Part shown: positions 11,457-23,500 of the stretch, piece by piece
How positions within the stretch are numbered: the stretch's first letter is position 1
How the letters are laid out: every line of letters begins with the position of its first letter
NCBI GenBank assembly: GCA_920105625.2
Contig: OV050030.1
Location: 411,013,034 to 411,077,033 of the forward strand
Length of the DNA: 64,000 bases
Source of the DNA: Clusia tigrina
Taxonomy: Eukaryota > Arthropoda > Insecta > Diptera > Clusiidae
Direction: 5' to 3'
Notes under the pieces: model-generated
What the model was told of the DNA's origin: nothing
Seen by the model: the letters and a program-made list of their open reading frames with translations, nothing else
The model's database searches: none
Translations under genes and position numbers: made by a program

Positions 11457-11813
11457 TAAGGCATAATTACACAATAATTAAAATAATAATTTAAGGCATT
11501 AGCTAATAAATAATTATTTAGCTAATGCTATATATCCCTTTTAATATGAGTACCATAAACGTCAAAAAAAAGGACTACTCTTAAAGTCCCTTATGATAAA
11601 TCTCATCTCACTTCAAAAATTACTTCTGCTAAACTGAAAAACTTTCATTTGATTTGGTTAGTTTCACACATGTCAAGAGGAACAAATCCCCTTGAAACGA
11701 TGCTGCGTAAATACTTGTATGCAAAACCAAATCCCATTCTATGGAATGTAATAAAGGATTCATATAATCCCCACACTTATCTGTATTCACATACAAGCAA
11801 ATGTTAGCCTTAC

Positions 11814-11977
11814 CTCGCCATTATACAAATCCGAAGCGTAAAGATGATCAAATGGTAATGCGGCCAGCAAATCCACCACAAACCAACCACGCAAATAGTT
11901 AATCGCAATCAATTTCGAATCGGATACGACTTCGCCCTTGCTAGACACGAAAGTTGTGCGAAAATTCAATAAAATAT
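11814..11977 (-). CDS. Elk: Elk exon (S2 end, S3, start of S3-S4 loop)
   Basis: This exon contributes one split codon plus 54 codons. It starts at 11977 after a CAG acceptor, completing an Asp with the G left by the upstream exon. It ends in phase 0 before GTAAGG (donor at 11813-11812). The residues run [38 protein letters not shown], then YNGE. These form the end of S2, the S2-S3 linker and S3 of the voltage sensor, nearly identical to Drosophila Elk. Elk channels are membrane tetramers passing potassium and tuning excitability in neurons. The next exon should begin with S4 and was not found to the left. Confidence 0.95.
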
Positions 11978-12200
11978 CTGCAATGCAAATAAAAGAGAAA
12001 AAATAAGGTATTAGGAATGTTGGCTACGATGATACGTGAAGTTACAAATTGAATTTCCGAAAGACAAACAAAACAACAACTGAAGGAAGAGAAAAGGATA
12101 ATTGGTTATACAACAACAAGAACAGCAATGGCATGAATAGGCAGACAGACACGCAGACACGGTGACGGTAAAAACAACAACATGAAAGTTAGAAACTCAC

Positions 12201-12429
12201 CTGCTATGAAGAGCGCCTCGACGATGACATCCGACACCATTGTTTGGCGATCCGCCTTGGCGAAGGCAGCATTGTACGGCACTAAAATGGCCACGTAGAA
12301 CGTCGATACTAGGATAATCCAATCCCAGAACCCTTTGAAAACGCCATAATGGGGCAAAATTAAGCGTGACTTTTTTATGGATTGCGTTTTGTATTCGGGA
12401 AATGGAGCCTCGTTTGAATGCAGCAAATT
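12201..12429 (-). CDS. Elk: Elk exon (pre-S1 linker, S1, S2)
   Basis: Seventy-six codons plus one base. The acceptor is CAG just before 12429 and the donor GTGAGT starts at 12200. It begins NLLHSNEAPFPEYKTQ and continues with IKKSRLILPHYGVFKGFWDW. S1 is about WIILVSTFYVAILVPY, followed by the outer loop AFAKADRQTMV and S2 from DVIVEALFIA. The sequence is characteristic of the ELK branch of the EAG superfamily. The intron to the next exon is only 223 bp (11978-12200), and the split Asp codon confirms the join. Read-through of this donor soon meets stops. Confidence 0.96.
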
Positions 12430-13315
12430 CTGTGTGAGCAGCAAAAACAAACGGAAAAATAAAATAATATAAAATGAAATACAAAATGGAAATGAAATAA
12501 AAGGCAAATTGTGTGCGTGAGGATGCATGATAATATCGCGCATAAAGGACGTAAGCAAGTTTCGTGGGGCAAAAAACAAAAAACAAATGTGAAGTAAAAA
12601 ATTCAATTAAAGCTGACAGGTGAAGAAGGGTGGACATGAAGTGGCCTTTTATTTTTAAATCATATATATATTATATGTGTAATATAATTTTTAGGAATGG
12701 AATTTAAAATCATATTGTATGCGAGGTAAACTAATGATGGTTAGAAGTATGTGTATGCATTGACGTCAGAGATCTGCAGTGAATCCATCATGAGTCTCCT
12801 TGGGTCAGCTGAATATGTGGTTAAAATTTCACATGTCGATTACACAAAAGTTTTGTGTTCTTTGGAATTCAAAAATAAATTTGAAGTAGAATCTTTTCGT
12901 CCTGTCTTAAACACCTGAAAACATGCTTCAGTTAATGCAGGATTTTTGTATATTAATATAAAGTGAGCAACGTAGTTTCCGGTGTTTAAAAACCCCACAA
13001 AGAGACTCACAGGCATTGCCAGAAATTTAAGCAGTCCTTTCTTGGCACTTTTCAGAAACACGTGAAAATATGCTGCAATTAGTACGTACATTGTAGGTGA
13101 TTGGTATATAAAATGTGTAGCATACTTTCAGGTGCTTCATTAAACCTCGCAGACTTACAGGTATCACCAATTGGCTCTTTCACAGCCTGCTCTTGGTTAA
13201 TTTGTTTAGGCAGGCATTACTCCCTGCTTCACCACAGATCTCTGATTTGTATAAGCTCGATGAAATCATGATCAAACTGAGGGCATACTTTCCAGTTTCT
13301 CACATTTTTACTCAC
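12430..13315 (-). other. Elk intron, 886 bp, with an internal diverged duplication
   Basis: This is the intron between the Gly-rich-insert exon and the S1 exon. It contains two diverged copies of a segment of roughly 110-150 bp, at about 12907-13035 and 13055-13170. Both begin near ACCTGAAAACATGC or ACGTGAAAATATGC and end near CTCACAGGCAT or CTTACAGGTAT. Confidence 0.6.
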
Positions 13316-13557
13316 ATTTCCCAGTTTCAATTTGGTTTTCACTTTCTCGGGCTTGTAGTGACCGGACAGTTGATACAATACAGCACGACTTCTACGCCTA
13401 CCCATATTGCAGCCAGCAGGTACATCCAGATTGTTGCCTTCGTTGCCATCGCCATCGGCATCGCCCCCGCCAATACCGCCTCCCAATCCCGGCAAGCCGC
13501 CCAGACCCAACATACCGGCATTGGAACCGGCACGAAAACGCGCGCCCAACAAGGCAG
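13316..13557 (-). CDS. Elk: Elk exon (Gly-rich insert and link to S1)
   Basis: One split Ala codon plus 80 codons. The acceptor (CTTACAG) lies just before 13557, and the donor GTGAGT begins at 13315. After ALLGARFRAG comes a Gly/Asp-rich low-complexity segment (LGLGGLPGLGGGIGGG, then GDADGDGNEG). The conserved pre-S1 part follows: GRRRSRAVLYQLSGHYKPEK, VKTKLKLGN. It links the cytoplasmic PAS region to S1. The G left at 34401 and the CT at the start of this exon make an Ala codon, so the two exons join directly across a 20.8-kb intron. The donor end of this exon exists a second time at about 14983-15118. Confidence 0.95.
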
Positions 13558-14982
13558 CTGTAAGGGCAAAAACTTACGTAATCAACCGAAAACACACAGA
13601 GGGAGGGAGAGAGCGAGTGAGCGAGCGAGAACGAAACAGAGAAAAAGAAAGAGAAAAACAATTGCGGATTACTTTTAATATTATATTAGGCATACTCACA
13701 TATGTAAGCATACAAAATATTGTGGAAAAAGGGACACCAATGTCTGATATGACTGAATGTGTAGGTGCGTCAATATTCACATGTATATTCATGTGTGTGT
13801 GTGTGTGTGTGTACGCAACTTGTGATGATAATTGTAAATAAATGTAAGGATATGTAAATAAGGATGCAAACAACAAACGCTTGAAATCAACAACATTAAA
13901 ATAATTTGAAAACTTATCCTTTCCATGCAATTAATTCTGTTACACAGCACGCTCACACTTACCCTCGGCTCGTGTGCCTTTGATTTGTATATATATATTT
14001 TTGTTAATTTAAAAAAAAAAAGGACGACAATTAAGCATACAAAGTGCAACCATATTTAGCCTAACAAAATTACTGAAGCGTCATAAGAACTTAAGCGTGA
14101 AATAATGGGCTCCTTGATTACCAAACAAACACCCCAAAATAAAAAGCGAAAAACAAATGTGAAAAAAATCGAAAAGGAAAACATGTTGGCCCCGAGAGCA
14201 GCAGAAAGGTTTCACTGGAGTCTTCCAGAGAACGTTGTAACCCTAACCGTATTAACTTGCGACGTCACTTTATTTTCGCTGGCGATAAATAACAATTAAG
14301 CTGATTGAGAAAAATTTCTCAACTGTTTTTGCCATGTTCAAAGACGAAGAAGAGCAAAATAGAAACAGTGAAAAAAATATTGCCTTTGGGCTATTAAAAA
14401 GATTAAAATTGTAAATTCATTCCCGTAAATGACTTTTTAATTTAATTAAAAAATCAAAAGTTTTACACAAAAACACTGCTTGGAATTAATCCTCTTAACT
14501 CTGCCGCAATGTATACTTACACGCTTCAATTTGCTAGAAATAAGCACAAAGCTGCAAGCAACTTCGCTAATGCTGTTGCAAATTCTAGCAAACATTCGCA
14601 GGCATATACAACTTTTATAGGAAAGCAGCTTACGAATATTATGTTGGTTACAATCGGAACCGTGGTGAAATCCTTAAGGATATAATTGCCAGTAATATAA
14701 AATAAAATCCATGTTTTCCACGTTTAACACATGACTCAACAAAAGCCAAATGATGATTTCACTTAATGATGAAGCAATCTATTCATTTAGTTTCCTAGGA
14801 AAATCATAGAGGAATTGTCATTGTTTCACAAGCAGTTTCAATGAAAATAACTCATGTGGCTGTAACGCGTGTCTCCCTTCAGAAACTAGCTTACATTCAT
14901 GCTGAAAGGAACAACAATCGTTTACTTGAATAATGTGGAAACTGAGACTGAAAAGATGTTCTGCTTTTTTAAGTGACTTAAA
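13558..14982 (-). other. 3' end of the 20.8-kb Elk intron
   Basis: Non-coding. It includes a short (GT)n run at 13793-13812 and T/A-rich tracts around 13990-14020. Open frames on both strands at 13193-13930 arise from the low-complexity GA and CA stretches and from antisense of the exon. Confidence 0.5.
13598..13662. promoter_or_regulatory. GA-rich tract upstream of an Elk splice acceptor
   Basis: On the plus strand this is GAGAG/GAGCGAG-rich. On the transcribed minus strand it is a long pyrimidine tract ending about 40 bases upstream of the acceptor at 13558-13559. It could aid 3' splice-site recognition at the end of the very long intron, or bind GAGA factor. Both are inference. Confidence 0.3.
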
Positions 14983-15118
14983 TTGTTTAAGCAGGTATTG
15001 CTCCCTACTTCACCATAGATCTCTGATTTATATAAGCTCGTTGGAATCATGATCAAACTGAGGGCATACTTTCCAGTTGCTCACATTTTTACTCACATTT
15101 CCCAGTTTCAACTTTCTT
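14983..15118 (-). repeat. Duplicate of an Elk exon end with its splice donor
   Basis: This closely matches 13196-13334. Shared blocks include CCATAGATCTCTGATT (CCACAGATCTCTGATT at the exon), ATCATGATCAAACTGAGGGC, ATACTTTCCAGTT and CACATTTTTACTCACATTTC. On the transcribed strand it holds roughly the last 15-19 bases of the Gly-rich-insert exon (TGAAACTGGGAAAT) followed by an intact GTGAGT donor and about 110 bp of the following intron. The rest of the exon and its acceptor are absent, so I see no usable exon, but a second donor-like site lies about 1.7 kb upstream of the real exon. Confidence 0.85.
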
Positions 15119-16659
15119 CATTACTGATGCAGTTCAAGTAATTATTGGTAGGTCGCCAGATAAAATTGACGCCAATATATTTGATGTCATAACTCGGAAC
15201 AAGCTTCCTCAAACAACACGCAGCTCAGTATATGTGTTCAATGAACAATCTCCAGTTTTTAAATTTGACTATTATTACATGTAGGAGCATCGGTTTTAAC
15301 CAAACTGACCTGCAATATCTTCGAATCTTTAAGTAAGTGATATTGCCATCCATCAGTATTCCATGCAGTATAAATGACTTGACTACTCCAACTCTATCCT
15401 TGAGCGTTCATGTATTCAAGCAGATTATTCCTTTCCTATAGTTGTCTGCTTTTACAACTTTGGCAGATCTTATGAACATTTTTTATCACTATTATCTCTC
15501 ATCGTCCACATTCGCAGAGGTTCCATATCTTATATTTCGAATGGAGTCTCTCTCCAAAACTCAAATAAACACAGTAACAGAGGAAGGAAATTGATGGACA
15601 TTTTCGTCCTTAAACATTATGACGAAACCTTCGCATTCTCCATATAAGTCAAGTATATTTAAATCACACCTGCAACCTATTAACAGATCACTTTATAGCT
15701 ATAGCCATATGATTATATTGAAATTGGAGCCAGATCTCTACGGCTTTCTGAAAGTTGATGCCCGGGCTCTAGAAACTAATTTTTCCACCAGCATTAATAT
15801 ACACAGGACTAATCTGGTATTCAAATCTATATCATAGAAAGACCACATATTAAGAACATTTCAATACGAAGCAGTGTCTCCCCTCTGATTACATGCTCTT
15901 GAATTCTTATAAAAATAATAATGTTTATGTGCAAAAATAGTCTCTTAGAATCTGGGCATTCATCCCTGCTTGTTTCAACTGAGCCGGAACAAAACATGCA
16001 CACCTGAACGGCTTTTACTCCAAAATTAACTGAGTCAAGTTGACGAGTTCCCGGTCCTTTTTGTTCATGTACCAATTTACCGGCATACAACGCCTGGACG
16101 TCTCTTACTGCAAAATCAACTTACTCAAGTTCCCGATCTCTCCTTTCGTTTGTCCATATGTCAATTTAATAACATTATTTCTGCTAATGAATAATATGAT
16201 GCCTTTACTCATGTACCTAGACCTTCCTCCAGCGAACTATATTGTGTATAGGTTAATTTTGATAAGGTTAATATAGTAGCTAAAATAAGCTCACTCATGC
16301 CAAGGATTTGCCCTTTAGTTTAAACACCTCCTGGGACTGAATGTGGAACCTTTACGATTACTTGATAAAATTAGTGATATTCCCCATACTAATGGAGCAT
16401 GGCTAAATTAATAATCACTAAAAGTGTACTCCGTCCTAGGAACGAAGTCTGATCTAGGACGGATCATTGGCACTATATGTGTGTGTCGTCACTGAGATGC
16501 GACAATAGTTGTTGAAGGATAGATTTAAGTTTACGAACATGTAACATAATGGTTTGTTAATAGTGAAACCGTTGTGGCAAAAGTATTGGGAGTATCTATT
16601 CTCTTGTATTGAAAAGGGAACTGGAGCTGGCTGGCATCTGAATGAAAATGTCAGATGCT
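15119..16659 (-). other. Elk intron sequence, no feature seen
   Basis: Non-coding. There is a weak internal resemblance between about 16015-16075 and 16080-16140 (CTGAGTCAAGTTGACGAGTT versus CTTACTCAAGTTCCCGA), perhaps a diverged tandem duplication of about 80 bp. Nothing else is recognised. Confidence 0.35.
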
Positions 16660-17533
16660 TCTTGGCTTTGAGAAGTATGGCAAGGGTCGGAAGTTTTCCT
16701 ATACTGAGGTAGTGGTATGAGTAATTGAGCAGAAATGGCGCGGTAAACAGAGTCTGTAGTGACAGTCAGACTGCACTGAAGGCCCTAGAAAATGCGTTGA
16801 CCACTTCAGATATTGTCCAAGAATGTAAGTCAAGACTTAACTCCACCGCAAGGTGGAATTTGCTTGAACTTATTTGGGTTCCGGGACATTGTGGTGTTCA
16901 GGGGAACGAACTAGCTGATGAGTTGGCAAACTGTGGATCTGCGGGCACTCCAATGGGACCAGAGCTATTTATCGGTGTAAGTTTAGCAGGTGGTATGGAT
17001 TGGATCAGGAGCCATGTGAATAATATTCACAAGGACCGATGATGCAGTTTAGTTGCCTGCAAAACAACCAAGTGCTTTCTAGAAAGCCCAAACAGGAGAG
17101 TTGCAAATTGCCTTCTGACATTACTTAGGAAAGATCTTCGATCATTGGTTGGGGTAATCACAGGACATACTCCATGGGGTCATCTATGGGGCGACCATAG
17201 GAGAAGCCGAAGTACATCTCCTGCCTGGAGGAAGAACAGGACGGCACAGAGCATTTTATCTGCGCTTGTCCTGCCTTCGCCAGAATAAGGAGGCGCATAT
17301 TAGCGTCAGATGCTTTGGGAGTGGATATTCCTTATCCCTGGACAGACTTCTGAGGTTTATAAAAGAGTAAAAAAAATTTGAAAAGGTGTAACTCCATTTC
17401 CAAAATCTTCTCTATCCCCCTTTACCTAAATATTTTTCCAGACTTACTACAATGGGCACCAATGCCTGAGTGTATTAGGGCCTCCTTCTTCGGCGGTTCT
17501 TTGGCCTACCCCACTTCTATCTATCTATCTATT
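16660..17533 (+). mobile_element. 3' fragment of an I/Loa-type LINE (RNase H end)
   Basis: Only the C-terminal part of a LINE with an RNase H domain remains, ending in a TCTA tetranucleotide tail (17517-17533) instead of a poly-A. The conserved C-terminal zinc-knuckle-like segment is readable in a different frame just downstream of the RNase H, as SCLEEEQDG ... EHFICACPAFARIRRR. The left edge is approximate. Confidence 0.8.
16725..17360 (+). pseudogene. LINE RNase H domain fragment, broken
   Basis: RNase H of such LINEs degrades element RNA in RNA/DNA hybrids. The fragment has the third-acid motif CSDSQTALKAL and the fourth-acid motif WVPGHCGVQGNELADELA. It lacks the N-terminal strand with the first Asp and the Glu. 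A stop follows HKDR at 17040-17042. The C-terminal Cys/His knuckle is found in another frame (about 17206-17351). It is therefore truncated, frameshifted and non-functional. Confidence 0.85.
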
Positions 17534-20500
17534 CTCTTGTATTCGCACAGTCAAGAAGCCCTGAAATGTTTGAAGGCTTTCAAATTCAAAAAATATTAAT
17601 AAGTGTCCTAAAAAAGGGTCCAATAAAAGACTCAATGAGTGATACTGTGGCGTTAATAGACAACTTTTCAAGCAGTTCATAGTTAATTACATATTTCCCA
17701 AAAAGAACACACTCCAGCTCAGGGTATATAAGTGGGCACTGGACTCACCGTTCAGAGAATAGCACAGAAATAAGAATTTCTTGGACTGTTTTTATTTTGC
17801 AAAGGAGAGCCAAAGGAGGCACAAGGAGCTCATTATAGTAGGGTGTATTGCACTTCAATTATACTCTTCTCTCTGATCGTTCATAGAAATAGAGGACAAT
17901 GCAGTTTCATTGAAACATCGAAAAAATTCAATGCGTGGGGAAGCAGAGTTCAGAGTAGAAAATGCAGTTTAAGCTGAGATAATGGTAGGCCATCTTCACG
18001 CTTCATTCTCGATTAAATGAACGCATGCAAGCACAGGAATGGAGAGTAATCAAGAAGAGGATTGAGAACCGACAAACCATGACCTTGAACTCTTCAAAAA
18101 ATGTTTGTACTATAATTGACGTTATGATGCTAAATAACCAACTAAGAGGTTAGAGTATGAGCCGAGTATTTGTTCACCTTATTATGAGTAAATTTAACCA
18201 CCTTTTTGTTTCAAGTTTACCTTAAAAAGTGAGCACGTTAGTGATTCTTTTTGGAAGCAATTACATACTACGCCATTAACATATTTGCCTGGAAATATGC
18301 ATTCCATTATATTTTGTCTTTTCTGCACAGAGTTGTGGACATTTTATATCGTACAAATTGAATGAAAACCGCACAAATATGCCATGTAAAATAAGACTTA
18401 ATTGTGTTATAAAAACTGTCCTCACTTCTCACTGTGGTTGGAAATTTCGTTTTTATGGTACCAGACGCACCTACCCAGCTAACTTTTGTCAGTGCCAAGT
18501 ACTTTCTACCTCTTTCAAGCCACGAATTTAGTTTGTATTTACCTTACCCACATAATCCCCACTCCAATTTGTGCAAAAAGACCACAATAGACTGTGTGCT
18601 GCTTTCCAAACTAAGCACAACCAGCACATAAAAACTCCATTAGAAATAAGTTGTGAAAGTTGAAGGGAACTTCGTTACCAAACAACGCCATGAAGCGAAC
18701 TTTTGGCCAGTTCTCGCCAGTGTGACACTAACCTGCCCAACAATTTACAACTTCCTCCCAATCTCAGACAACAAACAAGTTTCAAATGTGCGGTCTAAAG
18801 TAAACCAGAGACAAGAACGAAGATGAAAGTGTTGGGAAAACTTTTTGTCTGAACCGTTTCCAAAGCGATGGAAGTGTGAGCCTTTGAAAGTCGTTTCGAA
18901 GTTAAGCCAAAAAAGGAGCAAGGCCCCAACTTTATAGCATAACTAACGATAGGACCGAGAACAGTTTCACGTGCGACTACTCATTCATTTGTAATCAAAC
19001 TTTTACTTAATCACATTAAAATCGTCCCACTGACAATTGATGAATTCATTCATCATTAAAATTGTTGGGAGACTGCGCAATTTTCGCTAATACGGTTGTG
19101 GAAGTGGGTGTTTTAGTGCCAAGTGAAATTGTTTTATTGCTCGTAATTTTTCATTGTGTGAGCGAAATCACCACGGTCACAGAGAGAGAGAGGGAGAGCA
19201 GGACAGAAACACGAACGCTATTTGCGTAATTAATTTATGGAGCGCTCTCTCACTCCGAGCACAATCAAATTAATTTTATGCCAAATTATTTATGAACCAG
19301 AACACCATTGAAGTCTGCCTCTGTTTTCCTGTACCTGCATCATTTTTCATGGCAAACAGTTCGAACTGCTCCTGTCTCCGTAACAACAGCAACAGAAGTC
19401 CTTTGAGAGAAGATGAATGCTCCAATGACCACGCACTTTCCGGCGGCGTTTCGGTGAGTAATTAATTTGGTACAGACATATTTGCCCTCCCCTCCGGCAC
19501 ACACTGAAGTTCAAGGAGTAATGGAGATTATTTGCTTTTAATACAAAATTTGCGGGCGATTTGGTGTGTGATGTGGCGGCATGCGGAAAGTGCTCCAATT
19601 TAGTTCGATTCAGAAGTAGGTAGTGAAAGGAGCATCGAGAGTGAATGCATTAATCAAAACGAATACACTTAAAGAAAGCTGTCAGAAGAGTTCGGGAGAG
19701 TAGTTAGCGGGGGATGCTGACTAACTAAGAGTTTACTAAGCATATATTTCTACTGAAAGGGTTAAAAATTAATGGAGTGTTCAAAATTACTCGTAATGAA
19801 GCCGAACAAATGGTTTGGTACATTCAATACGGAAACGATAGGACTTTGTTGTGGTGGGAACAAATTGTCAGATATAGCACTCAGACCATAATTGACCAGT
19901 TGTACTGTATTTCACGGTTGAGTGATTAGATTCACAGGGCCTTAAATATATCCTTAACCATAACACCAGCCGTTGGGAGCGAGTGTTTGGTTTTTACCTC
20001 TCATGAAGAGAAGTAAATCGACCAAGTCGTTAACTGTGTGGAACTTTCTTGCTATTCAATTGGTGAACCTCAGGAATTTCTGAGCGAATGACGACAGTCG
20101 GTCATAAACAATAAAAGCTTCGATTACTGATCACTTATAACAGGATTTTATATGACCTCCTAAAAGTATGCAATAGTTTCAATGTTGTTTGAATAAGTAA
20201 ACAATAAATAAAAGTTTACCACATAAAATAAGTCAAATTTTAGAGATAAAATTCCTAATACGGATACTCATCATCACCAATCAAATATATCACAAGGACC
20301 ATAGAAGACAAGAATCATATATGTTGTGCTTGTACAAAAGGATCGCTGTATTATCATAATATAGAGAACATCAAATCCTTTATAACCGATTGTCCTCCAA
20401 CATTTTACTTTAATTCTAATAATTTTAGTGAATTTCCATATTAAAGCGTTCCAGCAAATCACGCGGAGTAGATCTACAATCGAGCCACTACATTTGCTGC

Positions 20501-23500
20501 TACCCAAACTTTGCTTCAAACTATACTCATATTTCTAGGCACATATTGTGCGAATGCACCAGTAAAGAGCAGTTCCAACGAACAACAAACATTGTGCGTG
20601 TTATATAAGAAGCATATCATTTTCCGTTGCTTAGATATAGTGCTGCTCGGTGTATCCGACTCATGACAAAATTGAGCTTGATTGATTTGAAGGCGTGCTT
20701 CCTTTTCGCTTCACTTAGCAGCCCAGTTTAATATGTTTCCTTAAAGGCAATTACGGGGCCCACCAATCACACGTCATACCCCTCCCTTTGCCTTCCGAGA
20801 AATAGTAGTGAAATAGAGAAGACAGTAATTGAAATGTACACAGCCTGCGTTGAATCGGGTTTCTAGGTTACTGAGCTGAAATTAGTATTGTTGAACTGGG
20901 AATTGATGAACTAGAAAGTTTCTACACTAACAGCCCACACTGCTGTTCACACTGTCACATTACTGTATGCTTAAGAAAAGATATGTAATCGCGATTTTCT
21001 TCAAAAATCCTTTAAGAATTCCATGGTTTCGCCTCCTAATGCTAATCTGTTCAGTGAGCATGCGAATAATTTGTCGTGGCTCCTTTTAACTTTCGTACTT
21101 AACTTTTATAAATTATGCAAAATAAATTTCACACTCAATTTCGACATTAAACTCAGTTTTGACTTCCCAACGCCTGAATAGACGAGGGCACGTGTCAACA
21201 CCAACACGAAATGTCAATTAGGGCGTTCGACAGTTATTGACACGTACGCAAAAACTTGAAGCGAAGGAAAAGAATAAATTACCAGCAAATTGATAGACAC
21301 TCAGAGCCTTGGCAAAATATCGTTGGCATAGCGAACGTATCGGAGGGGGAGTGGCAGTAGAAAATATGCCAAAAACAACAAAGCGCAGCACGCATGGGTG
21401 GCTTGCGACTCAGAGCTGTGTAAACACATTAAAAGCAGAGTGTACGAAGTGAGTGATTGCAGAAGGATGCAATGTCCTGCTGAGTCCAAATTACACACGC
21501 ATTCATGTTTACTTGCTCGCATTTTCGTCACTTATCTGTGCTAGAATTTCATTTAGTTATTTTTTAATAATATTTTGTATATACTCAGTTGTTTTTTTCT
21601 GTTACATTTGTGTTTGTTTTGATTAAACTTTCTTCTTTGATAGCGCTAATGAGGTGTGAAACAACGACGGCAATTGTGGGTAAATTTGCACACGCACTCA
21701 GCTATTGACAGCACGCACACATACGCAAAAAAAACCCCAGCCAATATGGCCACCGAGCTCGGTTGTTAACTTGCCGCAGGCTCTGTCATTATTGACAGTC
21801 ACTGTTGCTGCCGAGCTCTGTTGCTGCTACTGCTGATGCTGTTGCCTTTCGCAGTCCAATTGTATTGTTGTGCGTAAATCGTTTCATTTGTAGGGCTGCA
21901 CACGGATGCGTGTGGGTTTGTATGGTTAAGTGAGTGCTGCTTCCAACCAGCCAGCAAAACGTGCCACTCCTACGGATTGTCGGCGCGCATTAATTTTCAA
22001 TTGACATGAAGCAGTACTCAGTTTTGTACTTAAGGCTCACCATGTGTGCCAAGCTAAGCACTTTGCACTCGTTCGCTCGCAGCCGCCACTGTGCCAGGCG
22101 TCTGCCTGCAAGCGGAGGTGTTTGCTTTTATTCTTTCGTTGACTTAATTAGATGACATTATTTGCAAGCAACTTTCTGTGTTTTTCTTTTGCTTGTTGCA
22201 ACTTTGGCAACACTTCTGTCTGCCTGCCTGCTTTGCCACGATAATTCAACGAAGCGTGCTGTTGAGACGTTTAGAAAAAGGGAGCATTGTGCGGCGGCAG
22301 ATTGTGGCGAGTGTCTGTGGAATTAGATTGCAGAAAATATAAACAAACAGCTTGAATTTAGCTACTTAGTGGGAAAACAGTGGGACGACGCCACACTTTT
22401 GGACGTCTTCTTTTATTTTCTTTTCTGTTTCTTTTTATTTTTCTATTATGACTGCTGCCTTTCCTCTGCTGGTGGCTTTATGAATATTCGTCCTGCATTA
22501 AGATGCAAAACAAAATGGCTGATTCAGTTAAGAGTCTTACTTAAATTCTTATTAAGTACACAGAAAGTGTATGTGAACAGAGGAGGGACTTGAGAAGACA
22601 CAACCTAGTGAGTTGATATAAGCCAACTACAGCGGTAGTCTAACTACTGACAAGGTAACATATAAGCTAAAAGGACTAACAAGGAAATATGGTATCAATC
22701 CCCACTTTAGGCTTAAGTGACCAAACACAAACAACTGACACACTAGAAAAAGCACACAAAATAAAATCCAAAGCTGTGTTTGAATACAGTGCGAATGGGA
22801 TGCTGGGCGATTGCTTCACAGATAAATTCCCTTTAGAATATCCGCCCTCTTCGGTACTAATATAAGAGCGATAAAGGAATTATAGTATTTAAAAGAAACT
22901 AAGTCTCAACTTTTGGAGTGTTGTCAATAAAAGGAGGTGAGATTGACATTAAGGAAGATAATGATATTAAGACTAACGTGATATAATTATAGATCAGATA
23001 AAAATTATTATCTTTGCCAGAAAAAAACACTCATGTATCAGGGTCTCTAACGCGTACAGACTTTGAGCGTCCTCAAAGCGACTCATAAACTAAACTAGGG
23101 GCTAAACTAAACTGCCTGCACACTAGTGTTGTCAGACCCACGAGCATATTAAATTCTGGCGGGCAGGTCTGGTAACGAAGTATAAAGTCGCTCCACTGAA
23201 AAAGGTTCACGTTTTTGTTGCAAATGTGTTAACGGGGCGATATCCTTTCAATCTTTCAATAAAGGTGAAGGTTAAGTAAATGGTTATTCTAATACCACCG
23301 ATATAGGAGTTGCTAGGATACTGGACATCAAAGGGCCATTCACATCTAGTGGTAATCATGAATGACTGGAGCTGCAACCATAGACCGGATACCAGCTTGA
23401 ATAGCGAAATCACCATCGCAAGATACAATAGCTTACTTGAACTTGAAGAGGTCACCATTTTATTAGTGGCGGCATTTTATTAATGAAGTTTAAAATGAAC

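Noticed and set aside
12106..12606. Minus-strand open frame of 166 codons containing the Elk S1 segment
   Set aside because: The real exon is 12201-12429. The frame simply reads through the acceptor and donor into intron.
13193..13841. Overlapping plus-strand open frames rich in Pro, Arg and Glu
   Set aside because: They are antisense of the Gly-rich Elk exon and of the GA-rich tract.
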